50,896 nt of DNA from an uncultured Geobacter sp. (GCA_903857795.1 CAIOGM010000173.1:1-50896), one strand, 5' to 3'; numbered from the stretch's first letter, positions 34,887 to 47,093 are shown. The notes: generated from the letters alone by a model not told the origin. Numbers and translations: made by a program.

Positions 34887-36257
34887 TCACTCCTGCCTTC
34901 GGGCAAGCGTGGCCGCCTCCGGGGAGGGCGAGGTCTGGTCCGGTTGGCCGCCGTGGAGCTCAGTCCGGTTACGTCCCCCCCTCTTGGCGCGATAGAGCGC
35001 CTGGTCGGCCTGCTCCAGGACCCGGACCACCTTCCCCTCACCGCCGGCCTCCAGGAGGGCCACCCCGCAGCTGGTGGTGAGGGTCACGAGCTCGGCTCCC
35101 GCCGGCACCTCCAGCTCCGAGACTCTCTGTCGGATCCGTTCCGCCACGATACGCGCCTCGGTCAGGCCGGTCTCGGGGAGGAGCACAACGAACTCCTCAC
35201 CGCCGTAACGGCCCACCACATCCACCTGACGGAGGCTCTGCCTGATGGTCGTCGCCACGGCGACCAGCACCTCATCGCCGGTAGTGTGCCCGTACCGGTC
35301 GTTCACCTGCTTGAAATGGTCAAGATCCAGCATGAGGAGGGAGCTTGTCCCCTGGTAGCGGCTCAGGCGCGCCACTTCGTTCTCCACCCGGGTGAAGAAG
35401 TCGGCGCGGTTACTGACTCCGGTGAGGGGGTCGGTGGTGGCGAGTCGCTCCAATTCGGCCTCGTACCGTTTTCGGGCGGTCACATCCTCGAAGATGACGG
35501 CGATCCTGCCCGGTGTCGGGATGTAGGCGGCGACCTGCAGAAAGAGCCGGTCTGAGTCTATCGGGAGTTCGAACTGACACCCCTCGCCGCTGTCGCGTAC
35601 CTGTTCCAGATAGGGGAACCAGGCCTCACCGGAAATCAACCCGAGACGGCAGACACAGTGACCGAGCAGCGTCTCCGGAGTGACGGCGAAGAGCCGGCCG
35701 AAGGCCGGGTTGATCTCCATAAAGCGGAAGGAGCAGTCGGGACAGGTGCTGTCTGGAGTGCTGTCCAGGAGGACAAACCCATCCAGCATCCGGGTAAAGA
35801 GCAGCCGGTACCGCTCCTCGCTCTTCCGGAGCTCCGCCTCGGCCCGCAGCTTGTCACGCAGGAGCCTGCGCCGGCCGAGAGCCTGGTCGATGACCACCGG
35901 GAAGATCTCCAGATAGACCCCGTCGCTGTCCTTGACGATATAATCGCTGGCCCCGAGCTTCATCGCCTCAACCGCCACCGCTTCGTCTCCGGCGCCGGTC
36001 ACCATGACCACCGGCGGCGCCTCTTCCAGCTCTCCCAGATGACGGATAACCTCCAGCCCTCCCATCATCGGCATCCGATGGTCCACCATGATAAGGTCGA
36101 AAGGGAGCTGTCGGGCCTTCTCCAATCCCTCCATCCCGTTGGCGGCCCCGGTGACCTGGTACCCATGGCGCTCCAGCCGTTTCATGATCCTCCGGAGCAG
36201 AATCGTATCGTCATCGATTACCAATAGACGCGGGGGGGGGAGAGGTGTGTGATCCAT
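34887..36257 (-). CDS. Response regulator with PAS and diguanylate cyclase domains (REC-PAS-GGDEF)
   Basis: The 456-residue protein has a receiver (about residues 9-125; LIMVDHRMPMMGG, phospho-Asp present), a PAS domain (about 148-270; YRLLFTRMLDGFVLLD) and a GGDEF domain (about 285-440) with LTGVSNRADFF and active loop GRYGGEEFVVLLP. RQVD before that loop is an I-site, so it should synthesise cyclic di-GMP under product control. A tail of about 20 residues is low complexity. AGGAGC lies before the ATG. It is 19 bp after the REC-PAS protein and precedes the HD-GYP genes, giving synthesis and breakdown enzymes in one transcript. Confidence 0.93.
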   Translation of the reverse strand: MDHTPLPPPRLLVIDDDTILLRRIMKRLERHGYQVTGAANGMEGLEKARQLPFDLIMVDHRMPMMGGLEVIRHLGELEEAPPVVMVTGAGDEAVAVEAMKLGASDYIVKDSDGVYLEIFPVVIDQALGRRRLLRDKLRAEAELRKSEERYRLLFTRMLDGFVLLDSTPDSTCPDCSFRFMEINPAFGRLFAVTPETLLGHCVCRLGLISGEAWFPYLEQVRDSGEGCQFELPIDSDRLFLQVAAYIPTPGRIAVIFEDVTARKRYEAELERLATTDPLTGVSNRADFFTRVENEVARLSRYQGTSSLLMLDLDHFKQVNDRYGHTTGDEVLVAVATTIRQSLRQVDVVGRYGGEEFVVLLPETGLTEARIVAERIRQRVSELEVPAGAELVTLTTSCGVALLEAGGEGKVVRVLEQADQALYRAKRGGRNRTELHGGQPDQTSPSPEAATLARRQE

Positions 36258-36276
36258 GGGAGCTCCTGTGGTCAGG

Positions 36277-37077
36277 TCAGATGAAGAGTACGGCCGAGCT
36301 CTCTTGACTGTTGTCCTTCAGCCGGACGCCGCGGATGGTCAGATCATTTGAGGTGAAGTAGAGGCTGTCGCTGGTTTCAGCCGCAAGCACCTTCTCGACG
36401 AATGCAGCCAGTTCGGGGGAGAATGCCGTCTCCATCGGCTCCCCGATGAGGCCGTGGCGGGGAGTCTTGAGCCAGGCGGTGGCCGCATCGTTGCAGAGGA
36501 GGATGACCCGGTCCGAACCGACGCAGACGATACCGGGGCCCAGGTTGTCCAGGATCTCCTGGGAACTGATGAGCGCCTTGCTGAAGCGCCGGACAAAGGC
36601 CGTCCGGTCGGCGACGACCTCCTGCAGGCGATCGTTAATGCCGTTCAAGAGGGAGTTCTCAGTCTGCAGCTCCTTGAGCCGGTGGCTCTTCTCCCAGGCG
36701 GAGGTAAACTGCTCGATGCCTTTGGCCACGGTGCTCTTCAGCTGGTCGTCGTCCCACGGTTTGGCGATGTACTTGTAAATCCGGCCGCTCCGCACCGCTT
36801 CCACCAGGACCGGACGGTCCGCGTGTCCCGACAGGATGATCCTGACGGTCTCGGGGCTCCGGGCGTAGACCTCTTTCAGGAAATCAACGCCGTTGAGACC
36901 CGGCATCCGGTAGTCGGAAATCACCACCCGGATCGGCGCCTCCGCCAGCCGCTCCAGCCCCTCTTCTCCGGATTCGGCCATCAGTATTTCATGGGCGCCC
37001 TGCTTGAAGAGTCGCTTCAGTGACCGCAGGATTGCCGGTTCGTCGTCCACCAGGAGGATTGCTCCCTGTCTATCCAT
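36277..37077 (-). CDS. Response regulator with PAS-like output (REC-PAS)
   Basis: The 266-residue protein has a receiver (about residues 6-125; VVISDYRMPGLNG with phospho-Asp, YIAKPWDDDQL with the switch Lys), a coiled-coil segment (RLKELQTENSLLNGINDRL) and a PAS-like domain (about 180-255; LGPGIVCVGSDRVILLCND). There is no enzymatic output, so it likely works by protein interaction or as a phosphate shuttle for the neighbouring kinase. The ATG at 37077 overlaps the kinase stop by 8 bp, with GGAGGA inside the kinase's last codons. The longer in-frame start at 37155 lies within the kinase gene and is rejected. Confidence 0.9.
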   Translation of the reverse strand: MDRQGAILLVDDEPAILRSLKRLFKQGAHEILMAESGEEGLERLAEAPIRVVISDYRMPGLNGVDFLKEVYARSPETVRIILSGHADRPVLVEAVRSGRIYKYIAKPWDDDQLKSTVAKGIEQFTSAWEKSHRLKELQTENSLLNGINDRLQEVVADRTAFVRRFSKALISSQEILDNLGPGIVCVGSDRVILLCNDAATAWLKTPRHGLIGEPMETAFSPELAAFVEKVLAAETSDSLYFTSNDLTIRGVRLKDNSQESSAVLFI

Positions 37078-39040
37078 GATTTTCCTCCGAATGTCTCGGC
37101 AATTTGATGGTGAAGGTCGTGCCACTGCTGGAACTCTCCACGAGAATTTCCCCATGGTGCTTCTTGATGATGTCGTAAGAGATGCTTAAGCCCAGCCCGG
37201 TCCCCTTGCCCACCGCCTTGGTGGTGAAAAACGGTTCGAAGATCCGATCCCGGAGCTCCTGGGGGATGCCGTGCCCGGTGTCGGTGATGGAGACCGAGAC
37301 GGAGGTCTCGTCATGCCAGCTCCGGAGGGTGATGGTCCCCGGCGGAGTAATGGCGTGGCAGGCGTTGAGCAGCAGGTTCATGAAAACCTGGTTCAGCTGT
37401 CCGGGGTGACAGAGTATGGGGGGGAGCGGCTCGAGCTCCCTGACTATGGTCGCCACGTACTTGAGTTCGTTGCTGACGATGTTGAGGGCGCTCTCCAGGC
37501 ACGAGGTGAGGTCGCTCATCTCATACTCCGGGGTATCGATGCGGGAGAAGCTCTTCAGGTCGCGGACGATCTGGGCCACCCGGTTGGCGCCGTCCAGCGA
37601 CTCTTTTATCAGATCGCCACCGTCGTCCAGGATATAGGGCACGTCAAGCTCATTTTCCGTCGCCGCCAGTTCCTGCCGCAGCTCCTCGGACGCCGTCTGC
37701 TCCAGGGCCTTCCGCTGCGCCGAGATGAAGCTTGCCAGGGCGACAAAGTAGCCGGTAAGGGTTCTCAGGTTGCTGGAGATGAACCCCATGGGGTTGTTGA
37801 TCTCATGGGCCACTCCGGCCGCCAATTGGCCGATGGAGGCGAGCTTTTCGTTCTGGAGGATGATCAGCTCTTTTTCCCGGCTCTTCTCGATCTCTTTCTG
37901 GACCCGCTGTTCCAGGGTCCGGTTCAGCTGCGCCAGCACCTCCGACTGCTCAACCAGGGCCGTTTCGGCCTGCTGCCGTACGGCGACTTCATTTTGCAGG
38001 AGCCGGGTCTGCTCCGCCGCTTCCTGTTCCCGGAGGGCGGCCTGTTCCAGGTTAGTCGTGAGGATGGTGTTTCTGGTCATGAGGATGAAGACCAGAAAGA
38101 TTGCGGTCAGGATGGCCACCGCCAGGCCGGCGGTGGCGGCCAGGATCCGGCGGGGATCTCCCACGTCATATTTCCCCCCCGGGATGAACGTGATGATGGA
38201 GAGGGGGGTCTCGGGGATGTCGCTTCGGGCCGCCAGGAGATACCCTTTGGCGCTGCCGCCACTCTTGAGCTGCGTCACCACGCCGGGAGGGAGGCGGGGG
38301 GGGGCAGCACGCAGGGATGGGGAGAGAAGCGCCTGATGTGACGCCGGCAGAAGGAGGTAGCGCTCATCCCTCACCAGGGCGATCAGGTCGGGGGACCCTT
38401 CCCGGTTGCCGATGAAGTGGTCATAGACCAGGGAAAGGGGGATTATCCCGAGGATCTGACCGACGACCTTCTCCTTGAAGATGCAGGGGACCGAGATGAC
38501 GATCCGGGCTGCTCCCTCCTCCGTATCGGTGAGATAGAATGTCTGGGCTTCCCGGCGGACGTAGCGTGACCAGCGGGGGTGGGTGGCGGTGACATCGACG
38601 CCGCTCAGGGCGAGCGGTTTCCCCCGAGGGGGGAGGAACAGTAGCCAGGTATAGACCGGGTGTCGCTCCAGGCGGCTCTTCTGCTGAAACGTGTCAAACC
38701 GGTCCTGGACGGCCGAGAGACTGGCGCTGAGGCCGTACTCAAGAGACATCCCCAGGGCCTGATTCTCGAAATAGATAGCGATCTCACGGGCTTGGGAGAG
38801 CTCCTTGAGGCTGTTCGTCTGGGCGCTGAAAAAAAAGCTGGAGGCGCCGGCCCTCCGGTCGATCTCCTGGGTTATCAGCTGCTGCTGGGATTTCTGGAGC
38901 GCCACCTGCGCCCGGTACTGGGCCACCACCAGATAGCCCACATACCCGATCAGCATGATGCACGCCGCCGTCGCCAGGATCTTGCTTAAGGACGAGATGG
39001 AATTATTGATACGCGGTATCGGCGTCCCTGTCATACTCAT
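37070..39040 (-). CDS. Membrane sensor histidine kinase
   Basis: The roughly 656-residue kinase has TM1 (about residues 18-38; [19 protein letters not shown]), a periplasmic sensor region of about 260 residues that looks like a dCache-type domain, TM2 (about 303-328), a coiled coil, and a kinase core. H-box is [15 protein letters not shown]-box [18 protein letters not shown]-boxes DTGHGIPQ and GTGLGLSIS. The kinase half is closely similar to that at 29401, so the two share recent ancestry while the sensors differ. It overlaps the REC-PAS gene by 8 bp and is its likely partner. The start is uncertain; ATG 39040 is favoured over 39124 because TM1 then sits normally. Confidence 0.9.
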   Translation of the reverse strand: MSMTGTPIPRINNSISSLSKILATAACIMLIGYVGYLVVAQYRAQVALQKSQQQLITQEIDRRAGASSFFFSAQTNSLKELSQAREIAIYFENQALGMSLEYGLSASLSAVQDRFDTFQQKSRLERHPVYTWLLFLPPRGKPLALSGVDVTATHPRWSRYVRREAQTFYLTDTEEGAARIVISVPCIFKEKVVGQILGIIPLSLVYDHFIGNREGSPDLIALVRDERYLLLPASHQALLSPSLRAAPPRLPPGVVTQLKSGGSAKGYLLAARSDIPETPLSIITFIPGGKYDVGDPRRILAATAGLAVAILTAIFLVFILMTRNTILTTNLEQAALREQEAAEQTRLLQNEVAVRQQAETALVEQSEVLAQLNRTLEQRVQKEIEKSREKELIILQNEKLASIGQLAAGVAHEINNPMGFISSNLRTLTGYFVALASFISAQRKALEQTASEELRQELAATENELDVPYILDDGGDLIKESLDGANRVAQIVRDLKSFSRIDTPEYEMSDLTSCLESALNIVSNELKYVATIVRELEPLPPILCHPGQLNQVFMNLLLNACHAITPPGTITLRSWHDETSVSVSITDTGHGIPQELRDRIFEPFFTTKAVGKGTGLGLSISYDIIKKHHGEILVESSSSGTTFTIKLPRHSEENHG

Positions 39041-39186
39041 GAAAAGTGCCTGGCTGGTTACGGAAAAGTGATTGCTGTGGCGCACTCCCCTCGGGGGAGC
39101 TGTGCCAGACTGGAACAATAACACGATCTGAACAGGCTCGTAAAGCTGATCTTGCCCCGAGAAGGGGGACTTTCACGTTCGGTAGT

Positions 39187-42100
39187 TCAGAACTGCTCGA
39201 AGCACCCCTCCAGAACATCTCCCTCCGGATTGTGCCCCACCAGCTTCCGTGCTCTGCCGGCAGAAGCGTTGGCAAGAGTGGCCGCCGGTTTCCTGCTGCT
39301 CTTGACGGTGAGTCGCGGCGCCCGTCGGGCGGCAACGGGGTGAGAGACGTCGTCGCCGGTCCGGAAGAAGGCCACGGTGGCCTGGAGCTGCTCCGCCTGG
39401 GAGGAGAGCTCCTCGGAGGTGGAGGCCATCTCTTCGGCGGCCGAGGCGTTCTGCTGGATCACCTGGTCCAGCTGCTGGATCGCCTTGTTGATCTGTCCCG
39501 CCCCGGAGTCCTGTTCCCTGCTGGCGGCGTTGATCTCCTGTACCAGCTGTGCCGTCTTTCGGATCTCCGGCAGAATCGAGGCGAGCATCATCCCGGCCCG
39601 TTCCGCCACCTCCACGCTGGAGGTGGAGAGTCCGGAGATCTCCTTGGCCGCTGCCTGGCTCCGTTCCGCCAGTTTGCGAACCTCCGAGGCGACCACGGCG
39701 AACCCCTTGCCGTGCTCTCCGGCCCTGGCCGCCTCGATGGCCGCGTTCAACGCCAGCATATTGGTCTGCCGGGCGATCTCCTCCACGATGGTGATCTTCC
39801 CCGCGATCTCCCGCATGGCGGTCACGGTCTCGGCAACCGCCTTCCCCCCCCCTTGGGCGTCATTCGCCACCTGATTGGCGACCTTGTTGGTCTGTTGGGC
39901 GTTGTCGGCGTTCTGCCGGATATTGGCGGTCATCTGCTCCATGCTGGAGGAGGCCTCTTCGGCGGCTGCAGCCTGTTCCGAGGCGCCGCGGGAGAGCTGC
40001 TCGGCCCCGGAGCTCATCTCCTGGGAGCCGGCGGCCACGTTATCGGCTGCCGACTTGACTTCATTCACCACGGAGGTGAGCTGACGGACCATGGCGATGA
40101 GCGCTTGCATCAGCTCGTCATTGGCGGAGCGCTCCTTCAACTCCACCATCAGGTTGCCGGTGGCCACCTCCTTGGCGATCCCCGTGATGTTCTCCAGTGC
40201 AGCGGTCAGGTGGCCGACCTCGCCGTAGATCGTTTCGTAGTTCGACCGGATGATCGCGGTCTCGGCGTCCCCCTGTTCGGCCCGGGGAGAGAAGGCGGTG
40301 TTCCCCAGCGCCAACTGTTGCAGGCAGTCGGTGAGCTTACCGGATTCGGCGGCCTGATACGCCAGCAGTTTATCGGCGGTTCTGGCCTGCTGCTTGGCCT
40401 GGGTCTGGTCGGTTACCGTCTCAAAGGCGCCGATGACTCTCCCCTCCTGATCCTTGAGGGGGATTCCGGAGTAGGCGATCTCCAGATGGTGGCCGCCGGG
40501 GTGGGCGTCGGTCTCGCTGAAGGCGATCTGCCCTTCCTTGATGGCCCTGGCGCAGGCGCACCGTTCGGTGTGGCAGTCGGAGGTCTTGAAGTGGTCGTAA
40601 CAGTTGGTCCCCAGGAGCGCCTCCGGGGTCGTATCTCCGGCCATGGCGCCGGCCCGATTCATGTAGTTGATCTTCAACTCCCGGTCCACGATCATGACCG
40701 GCTGCGGAAGCGCATCCAGGTGCCCCACCAGGGTGCCGATGGTCGAATTGACCCCGGTGACGATCTTCCTGAAATCGCCGTGATGCCGTTCGGCCGGGGC
40801 GCGGGTCAGGAGTCGCCCTTCCGTGGCCGATTGGGCCAGGAGATTGATATCGGTGATGACCGCCCCCACCGCATCGATGCAGGTGTTGAGGCTGTTCTTG
40901 ATCTCGTTGAAGTCGCCGTGGTACTCCTCGGTGATCCTGGGGGGGATATCCCCCTTGGAGATCCGGTCCATGTACTCGGCGGCGACGGTCATCGGCTGGA
41001 TCAGTTTGTCGACGATGGCGTTGACTCCGGCGATCATCCGGCTGTTGTAGCCTTGATACTTGGAGATATCGGCCCGGACATGGAGCTGCCCCGAGATGGC
41101 GGCGGTGCTGAGCATCTCCAGATCGGCCCCCCGCATCCTGACGGTGGTCAGCACGTTGTTGATCCCCTCTTTGATCCGCTGGAACTCCCCGTGGTACTCG
41201 GCGGTCACATCATCGGGAGCGATGCCGTGACCGAACTTCTCCAGGGCGTCCACGGCCACGTTGAGGGGGTTGATGACCGCATCCAGCGTCTCGTTCATCC
41301 CGGCGACGATGATCCGGAAATCTCCCCGGTGTTTGCCGGCGTCGGCCCTGCTGTTCAGGTCTCCGTCCACGGCCGCTTGGGCCAGCTGACCGGCGTCGGC
41401 GATGAGGAGGTTGATGGCGTCGCTGCAGCCGTTGAGGTTGTTCTTGATGGCGTTGTAATCGCCGTGGTAGACGGCGGTGATGCGGGGGGGGATATCGCCG
41501 TCGGCGATCCGGGCCACGTAGGCGGCGGACATGTTCAGCGGTTCGATGATGGCGTCCAGGGTGTCGTTGATCCCCCGGAGCAGTTTGCGGTAGACCCCGT
41601 TGGTTCGGTCGGGGTGGGACCGCTCGCTGAGTCGTCCGTCACGCCCGGCGTGAATGACCACCCCCACCTCGTCCACCAGGATGGAGATCTGTTCGATGCA
41701 GGTGTTCAGGTTGGTCTTGATCTCGTTGAAATCGCCGTGGTACGTGGCGGTTATCTTGGGGGGGATGTCCCCCTTGGAGATCCGGTCCACGTACTCGGCT
41801 GCCATGTTCAGCGGCCCGGTGACCGCGTCCAGGGTCTCGTTGATGCCGATGATGATGTTTCTGAATTCACCCTTGTGTTTCGTCGGATCGGCCCTGACCG
41901 ACAGATTCCCCAGGGCCACCGCCTGAGCCAGCAGCCTGGTCTCCGCGACCTGGGCGCGGATGGAGTGCTGCATGACCTGCATGGAGCTCAGCATGGTGCT
42001 CAGTTCGTTCTTCCGTTTCACCGTGATCTCCATGTCAAGATCGCCGTCAGCCATGGACTGCAGGTATCTGATGGCCCGTTGAATGGGATGATCGATGGAC

Positions 42101-42288
42101 CAGATGTTCAACGCGCCGAACATGAGCCCCAGGATGATGGAGACGACCATGACGACGGTGTGCAGCCGTGCTATATGGGACGATTCAGCCAGCCCCACGG
42201 CGACGATGCAGAGGCTGTAGCAGATACAGAGCAGGGCGAGGCGGTATTTTACGGAAAAGTCCAGGTAGAAATTGACCAGGGTACTCAT
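39187..42288 (-). CDS. Giant poly-HAMP chemoreceptor with Cys-rich PAS domain
   Basis: The 1033-residue receptor has two N-terminal membrane helices (about residues 14-32 and 42-62) with almost no periplasmic domain, a HAMP, and then four recurring units of about 92 residues. Each unit contains a version of [29 protein letters not shown] and [13 protein letters not shown] domain (about 535-655) carries clustered cysteines ([18 protein letters not shown]). The methyl-accepting core has the tip [20 protein letters not shown] (near 855). The last residues, CFEQF, resemble a CheR/CheB-docking pentapeptide. It probably senses a cytosolic or redox cue. It is third gene of the sigma-54 operon, with AAGGAGA before the ATG. 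Confidence 0.92.
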   Translation of the reverse strand: MSTLVNFYLDFSVKYRLALLCICYSLCIVAVGLAESSHIARLHTVVMVVSIILGLMFGALNIWSIDHPIQRAIRYLQSMADGDLDMEITVKRKNELSTMLSSMQVMQHSIRAQVAETRLLAQAVALGNLSVRADPTKHKGEFRNIIIGINETLDAVTGPLNMAAEYVDRISKGDIPPKITATYHGDFNEIKTNLNTCIEQISILVDEVGVVIHAGRDGRLSERSHPDRTNGVYRKLLRGINDTLDAIIEPLNMSAAYVARIADGDIPPRITAVYHGDYNAIKNNLNGCSDAINLLIADAGQLAQAAVDGDLNSRADAGKHRGDFRIIVAGMNETLDAVINPLNVAVDALEKFGHGIAPDDVTAEYHGEFQRIKEGINNVLTTVRMRGADLEMLSTAAISGQLHVRADISKYQGYNSRMIAGVNAIVDKLIQPMTVAAEYMDRISKGDIPPRITEEYHGDFNEIKNSLNTCIDAVGAVITDINLLAQSATEGRLLTRAPAERHHGDFRKIVTGVNSTIGTLVGHLDALPQPVMIVDRELKINYMNRAGAMAGDTTPEALLGTNCYDHFKTSDCHTERCACARAIKEGQIAFSETDAHPGGHHLEIAYSGIPLKDQEGRVIGAFETVTDQTQAKQQARTADKLLAYQAAESGKLTDCLQQLALGNTAFSPRAEQGDAETAIIRSNYETIYGEVGHLTAALENITGIAKEVATGNLMVELKERSANDELMQALIAMVRQLTSVVNEVKSAADNVAAGSQEMSSGAEQLSRGASEQAAAAEEASSSMEQMTANIRQNADNAQQTNKVANQVANDAQGGGKAVAETVTAMREIAGKITIVEEIARQTNMLALNAAIEAARAGEHGKGFAVVASEVRKLAERSQAAAKEISGLSTSSVEVAERAGMMLASILPEIRKTAQLVQEINAASREQDSGAGQINKAIQQLDQVIQQNASAAEEMASTSEELSSQAEQLQATVAFFRTGDDVSHPVAARRAPRLTVKSSRKPAATLANASAGRARKLVGHNPEGDVLEGCFEQF

Positions 42289-42334
42289 GTTCTCTTCTCC
42301 TTCGTTGAGGGCCGGGGGCTCCGGCAGTCGACGG

Positions 42335-42700
42335 TTAACCGAGTAGTCTCTTTACCACGGCGAGGAGCTGCTCCTGCTGGAACGGCTTCACGATCCATCC
42401 GGTGGCGCCGGCCGCCTTCCCCTCCTGCTTCTTGGCGTCCTGGGACTCGGTGGTCAGCATGACGATGGGGATGAAGCGGCAGGACGGCAGCGCCCGGGCC
42501 CCCTTGATCATACCGATACCGTCCAGAACCGGCATGTTCAGGTCGGTGATGATCATCTCCACCTTCCGGTTTCCCAGCAGTTCCAGGGCTTCTTTGCCGT
42601 CCGCGGCCTCCAGGACATCGTATCCCTGTTGCTGCAGCGTATAGCTCACCAGCTGGCGAACGGATTTGGAATCATCGACGGTCAAGACTGTTTTAGCCAT
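42335..42700 (-). CDS. cheY: CheY-like single-domain response regulator
   Basis: The 121-residue protein is a bare receiver: acidic pair in [11 protein letters not shown], phospho-Asp in [13 protein letters not shown] (near residue 54), Thr in MLTTES (near 84) and Lys in WIVKPFQQ (near 106). It should carry the phosphoryl signal from a CheA kinase not encoded in this window. The ATG at 42700 follows an AGGAGG that lies inside the last codons of the upstream small gene, with an 8-bp overlap. It is followed 46 bp later by the giant receptor gene. The slightly earlier GTG (42709) sits within the ribosome site and is rejected. Confidence 0.94.
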   Translation of the reverse strand: MAKTVLTVDDSKSVRQLVSYTLQQQGYDVLEAADGKEALELLGNRKVEMIITDLNMPVLDGIGMIKGARALPSCRFIPIVMLTTESQDAKKQEGKAAGATGWIVKPFQQEQLLAVVKRLLG

Positions 42701-42956
42701 GATTACCACCTCCTGACAGTGGATTTCTCGGCGGCTCTCCCTGCAGGCTCATATATCTCTTGATCCCGCCGTCAAGGTTTTCGGCGATGCCGGCAAACTG
42801 TTTCAAATCGACTCCTCCCACCAGACTCAGCTCCTCTTCGCTCAGACCGAAACCCTCTTCCCTGCAGACGGTTCGCAGGGATTTACCTGCCCGCCCGCGA
42901 AACGAATCATCGGTAAGCAGTCGTCCTAGAACTTTTTCCACGGCTTCCTGTGACAT
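42693..42956 (-). CDS. Nitrile-hydratase-leader-like small protein (NHLP clan, Os1348-like)
   Basis: The 87-residue protein has MSQEAVEKVLGRLLTDDSF, the start typical of NHLP/Nif11-type leader proteins. SEEELSLVGGVDLKQFAGIA near residues 38-57 is the expected second helix. Such proteins are usually precursors or leader domains of ribosomally made modified peptides. Here the C-terminus ([15 protein letters not shown]) has no double-glycine/cysteine core and no modifying enzyme is near, so it may be a repurposed helper of the chemosensory system. GGAGG precedes the ATG. It is the first gene after the sigma-54 promoter and overlaps cheY by 8 bp. Family assignment rests on remembered consensus. 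Confidence 0.65.
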   Translation of the reverse strand: MSQEAVEKVLGRLLTDDSFRGRAGKSLRTVCREEGFGLSEEELSLVGGVDLKQFAGIAENLDGGIKRYMSLQGEPPRNPLSGGGNHG

Positions 42957-43012
42957 GGCGACCTCCGTAATGTGCCGTTCGGGTACAGCCTGTTCCCCTA
43001 CTCCTGCTTTAC

Positions 43013-43028
43013 AGCAGGAACCAAGCCA
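43013..43028 (-). promoter_or_regulatory. Sigma-54 promoter (-24/-12) of the small protein-cheY-receptor operon
   Basis: On the minus strand this reads TGGCTTGGTTCCTGCT. The consensus is TGGCAC-N5-TTGCT; GG and GC are exactly 12 bp apart and 9 of 11 informative bases agree. The predicted start is about 45 bp before the first ATG (42956). The gene immediately upstream encodes an NtrC-type sigma-54 activator. Confidence 0.65.
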
Positions 43029-43092
43029 ATCCGGAGAGTCACCAGATAACAGTTAGTTACGTGTAGCCAGGCAGCGGCCGCTGCTCCCTGTG

Positions 43093-43123
43093 GGGACAGA
43101 GTGTCCCTGTCGGGCACACTCTG
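43093..43123. promoter_or_regulatory. Nested dyads, candidate enhancer site for the NtrC-type activator
   Basis: GGGACA-GAG-TGTCCC (43093-43107) overlaps a larger dyad of CAGAGTGT (43097-43104) and ACACTCTG (43116-43123). The centre is about 80 bp upstream of the -24 element, a usual distance for sigma-54 activator binding sites. It lies in the 219-bp gap between the NtrC-type gene and the small protein gene. Confidence 0.55.
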
Positions 43124-43175
43124 CGCGCGTCGGTGGCGGAGATGGTCTTTTCTGCGGGCTAGGGGAGGGGGGGGG

Positions 43176-44555
43176 CTACTCTTCGGCGGAACTGCGGTAG
43201 AAGTGCTTCCTGCCGATCTTGAGAAGTTTGGCTGCCTTGGACTTGTTCCCCAGGCAGCGCTGGAGAGTCATGCCAAGGATCTGTTCGGTAAGCGCCTCAA
43301 GGGAGAGCTCCCCTTCGGAGAGCGACAGGGTGTAGGTCACCATTCCTGCTTTCACTGCTCCCACCTCTCCCGGAGGGGGGCCGCCGGCGTCGATCCCCAG
43401 ATGGGAGGGGCGGATCAGCTCTCCGTCGGAGAGAATTGCCGCCCGTTCCAGGCGGTTGCGGAGCTCCCGCACATTCCCCGGCCATCCGTAGCTCTGCATG
43501 ACCTCCATGGCTTTCAGGGAGATACCGGGAATCCTCTTCCCCAGGTGGCTGCGCAACTGGGCGATGATATGGTCGCAGAGGAGCGGGATGTCCCCTTTCC
43601 GGTCGCGCAGGGGGGGGATCTGCAGCGGGAAGACGTTGATGCGGTGGTACAGGTCCTCGCGGAAGAGTCCCGTGGCGACCATCTCCACCAGGTTGCGGTT
43701 GGTGGCGGCGATGATCCGGCAGTTGGCGGGAATGGGGGTGTTGCTGCCGACCTTCTCGAAGACTCGCTCCTGGAGAACCCGGAGCAGTTTTGCCTGGAGC
43801 GTCAGGGGCATGTCCCCGATCTCATCCAGCAGCAGCGTCCCCCCCCGGGCCAGTCCCAGCTTCCCCTCCCGGTCGTGGTCTGCGCCGGTGAAGGCCCCCC
43901 TGACGTGACCGAACAGCTCGCTCTCCAGCAGATGCTCGGGGATCGCGGCGCAGTTGAGGGCGACAAAACCGGTGGGGAGGCCGTTACCGGCGAAATGGAT
44001 GGCGCGCGCCAGCACCTCCTTGCCGGCGCCGCTCTCGCCGTAGATAATCACGGTGGTCTGGCAGGCGGAGGTCACCTTTGCGGCGCGTTCCAGCAGCTCC
44101 TTCATCTCCGGGTCGACGGTGACGATGCTCTGAAAGGTAAACTGATCCCGCAGGAGTCCGCGGATCTGGGCGTTCTCCCTGATCACCTGGTGATAGTCCA
44201 GGGCGCGCTGCACCGAGAGGCGGATATGGAGGGGGTCGCACGGTTTTTCCAGGTAGTCGTAGGCGCCGTGGCGCATGGCTTCCACCACGCTCTCGATGCT
44301 GCCGTGGGCCGTGACGACGATGATGGGGATCGCGCCGAACTCCTCACGTACCCGTTCCATCAGCTGGATCCCGGTCATCTCCGGCATGAGCAGGTCCGTG
44401 AGGATCAGGTCTACCGGAGTGCTCCTGAGGAGCTCCAGCGCCTGCGGGCCGCCGGACGCGCAGAGCGCCGGGAAACCGAGTTGTTCCAGCCGGCGCTCCA
44501 GCGTCCGGAGAGAGACGGCGTCGTCGTCGACGATGAGTATGGTGGGAAAGGCCAT
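43176..44555 (-). CDS. NtrC-type sigma-54-dependent response regulator
   Basis: The 459-residue protein starts at 44555 and has a receiver (about residues 4-118; LILTDLLMPEMTG), a AAA+ core (about 140-370; Walker A GESGAGKE, sigma-54 contact loop RGAFTGA, Walker B GGTLLLDEIGD, R-finger region LFREDLYHRINVF) and a Fis-type HTH (CLGNKSKAAKLLKIGRKHFY). It should activate sigma-54 promoters when phosphorylated. It is the last gene of the cheW-cheR-cheB operon (40 bp after cheB) and the next promoter downstream is a sigma-54 one with a dyad, so it probably controls the small protein-cheY-receptor operon. Confidence 0.93.
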   Translation of the reverse strand: MAFPTILIVDDDAVSLRTLERRLEQLGFPALCASGGPQALELLRSTPVDLILTDLLMPEMTGIQLMERVREEFGAIPIIVVTAHGSIESVVEAMRHGAYDYLEKPCDPLHIRLSVQRALDYHQVIRENAQIRGLLRDQFTFQSIVTVDPEMKELLERAAKVTSACQTTVIIYGESGAGKEVLARAIHFAGNGLPTGFVALNCAAIPEHLLESELFGHVRGAFTGADHDREGKLGLARGGTLLLDEIGDMPLTLQAKLLRVLQERVFEKVGSNTPIPANCRIIAATNRNLVEMVATGLFREDLYHRINVFPLQIPPLRDRKGDIPLLCDHIIAQLRSHLGKRIPGISLKAMEVMQSYGWPGNVRELRNRLERAAILSDGELIRPSHLGIDAGGPPPGEVGAVKAGMVTYTLSLSEGELSLEALTEQILGMTLQRCLGNKSKAAKLLKIGRKHFYRSSAEE

Positions 44556-44595
44556 GAGAGATGAGTCCTGGAAAGCGGTTATTCGCCGAGACGCC

Positions 44596-46508
<1,913 letters not shown>

Positions 46509-46568
46509 GAGTCTGCCATCCTCTTGATTAATCGTGTTCTGTTGTCAGGAAGCTTCTCCCCGCCGAGC

Positions 46569-47069
46569 TCATTCATGCACTGTTTCCGGCAGCTCCTCGG
46601 CGATGGTGGTCAGCTCGTCCATGGTGAAGAGCTGGTCGATATCGAGGATGATGATGAACTGATCATTGACCTTTCCCATCCCCTTGATGAAGTCGGTCCG
46701 GAGCCGGATGCCGATCTTGGGGGCGGGTTCGATCTGCTCGGGGCCAAGTTCGAGGACCTCTTGCACCGAATCGGCCAGGGAGCCGAGGACCATGGTCTCC
46801 CCGTCGTGGTTGATCTCCATGACGATGATGCAGGTGTTGACGGTCCGCTCCGTAGGGGGAAGACCGAACTTCTGGCGCATATCCATGACCGGGACGACAC
46901 TGCCGCGCAGGTTGATCACCCCCCGCATATAGTCAGGGGTCTGAGGAACCTTGGTGATGGCGATGACGTCCAGGATCTCCCGGACTTTCGCCACATCAAC
47001 GGCAAAGAGCTCCTCCCCGAGTTTGAAGGAGAGATACTGGGTGGTTTCCGTGATGCCGGTTGTGCTCAT
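46569..47069 (-). CDS. cheW: Chemotaxis coupling protein CheW
   Basis: The 166-residue protein has the CheW fold: YLSFKLGEELFAVDVAKV (about residues 12-29), IREILDVIAITKVPQTPDYMRG (split), VINLRGSVVPVMDMRQKFGL (about 52-71) and a C-terminal strand region ending with FIIILDIDQLF. It links receptors to a CheA kinase, none of which is encoded in the window. The gene starts 24 bp after the 1057-residue receptor gene and 60 bp before cheR, with CAGGAGGGC near its ATG. Confidence 0.95.
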   Translation of the reverse strand: MSTTGITETTQYLSFKLGEELFAVDVAKVREILDVIAITKVPQTPDYMRGVINLRGSVVPVMDMRQKFGLPPTERTVNTCIIVMEINHDGETMVLGSLADSVQEVLELGPEQIEPAPKIGIRLRTDFIKGMGKVNDQFIIILDIDQLFTMDELTTIAEELPETVHE

Positions 47070-47093
47070 GTCTGCCCTCCTGAGGCGAACTGG

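Noticed and set aside
39080-39107. Minus-strand TGGCAC that looks like a sigma-54 -24 box before the 39040 kinase gene
   Set aside because: The required GC of the -12 box is absent 12 bp downstream; the segment is instead a CTCCCC-TCG-GGGGAG hairpin without a T run.
39046-42462. A 1138-residue plus-strand open frame over the receptor gene
   Set aside because: It is the antisense of codons in the receptor gene, is rich in Gly/Asp/His/Val without domains, and lacks a ribosome site. GC-rich DNA commonly gives such frames.
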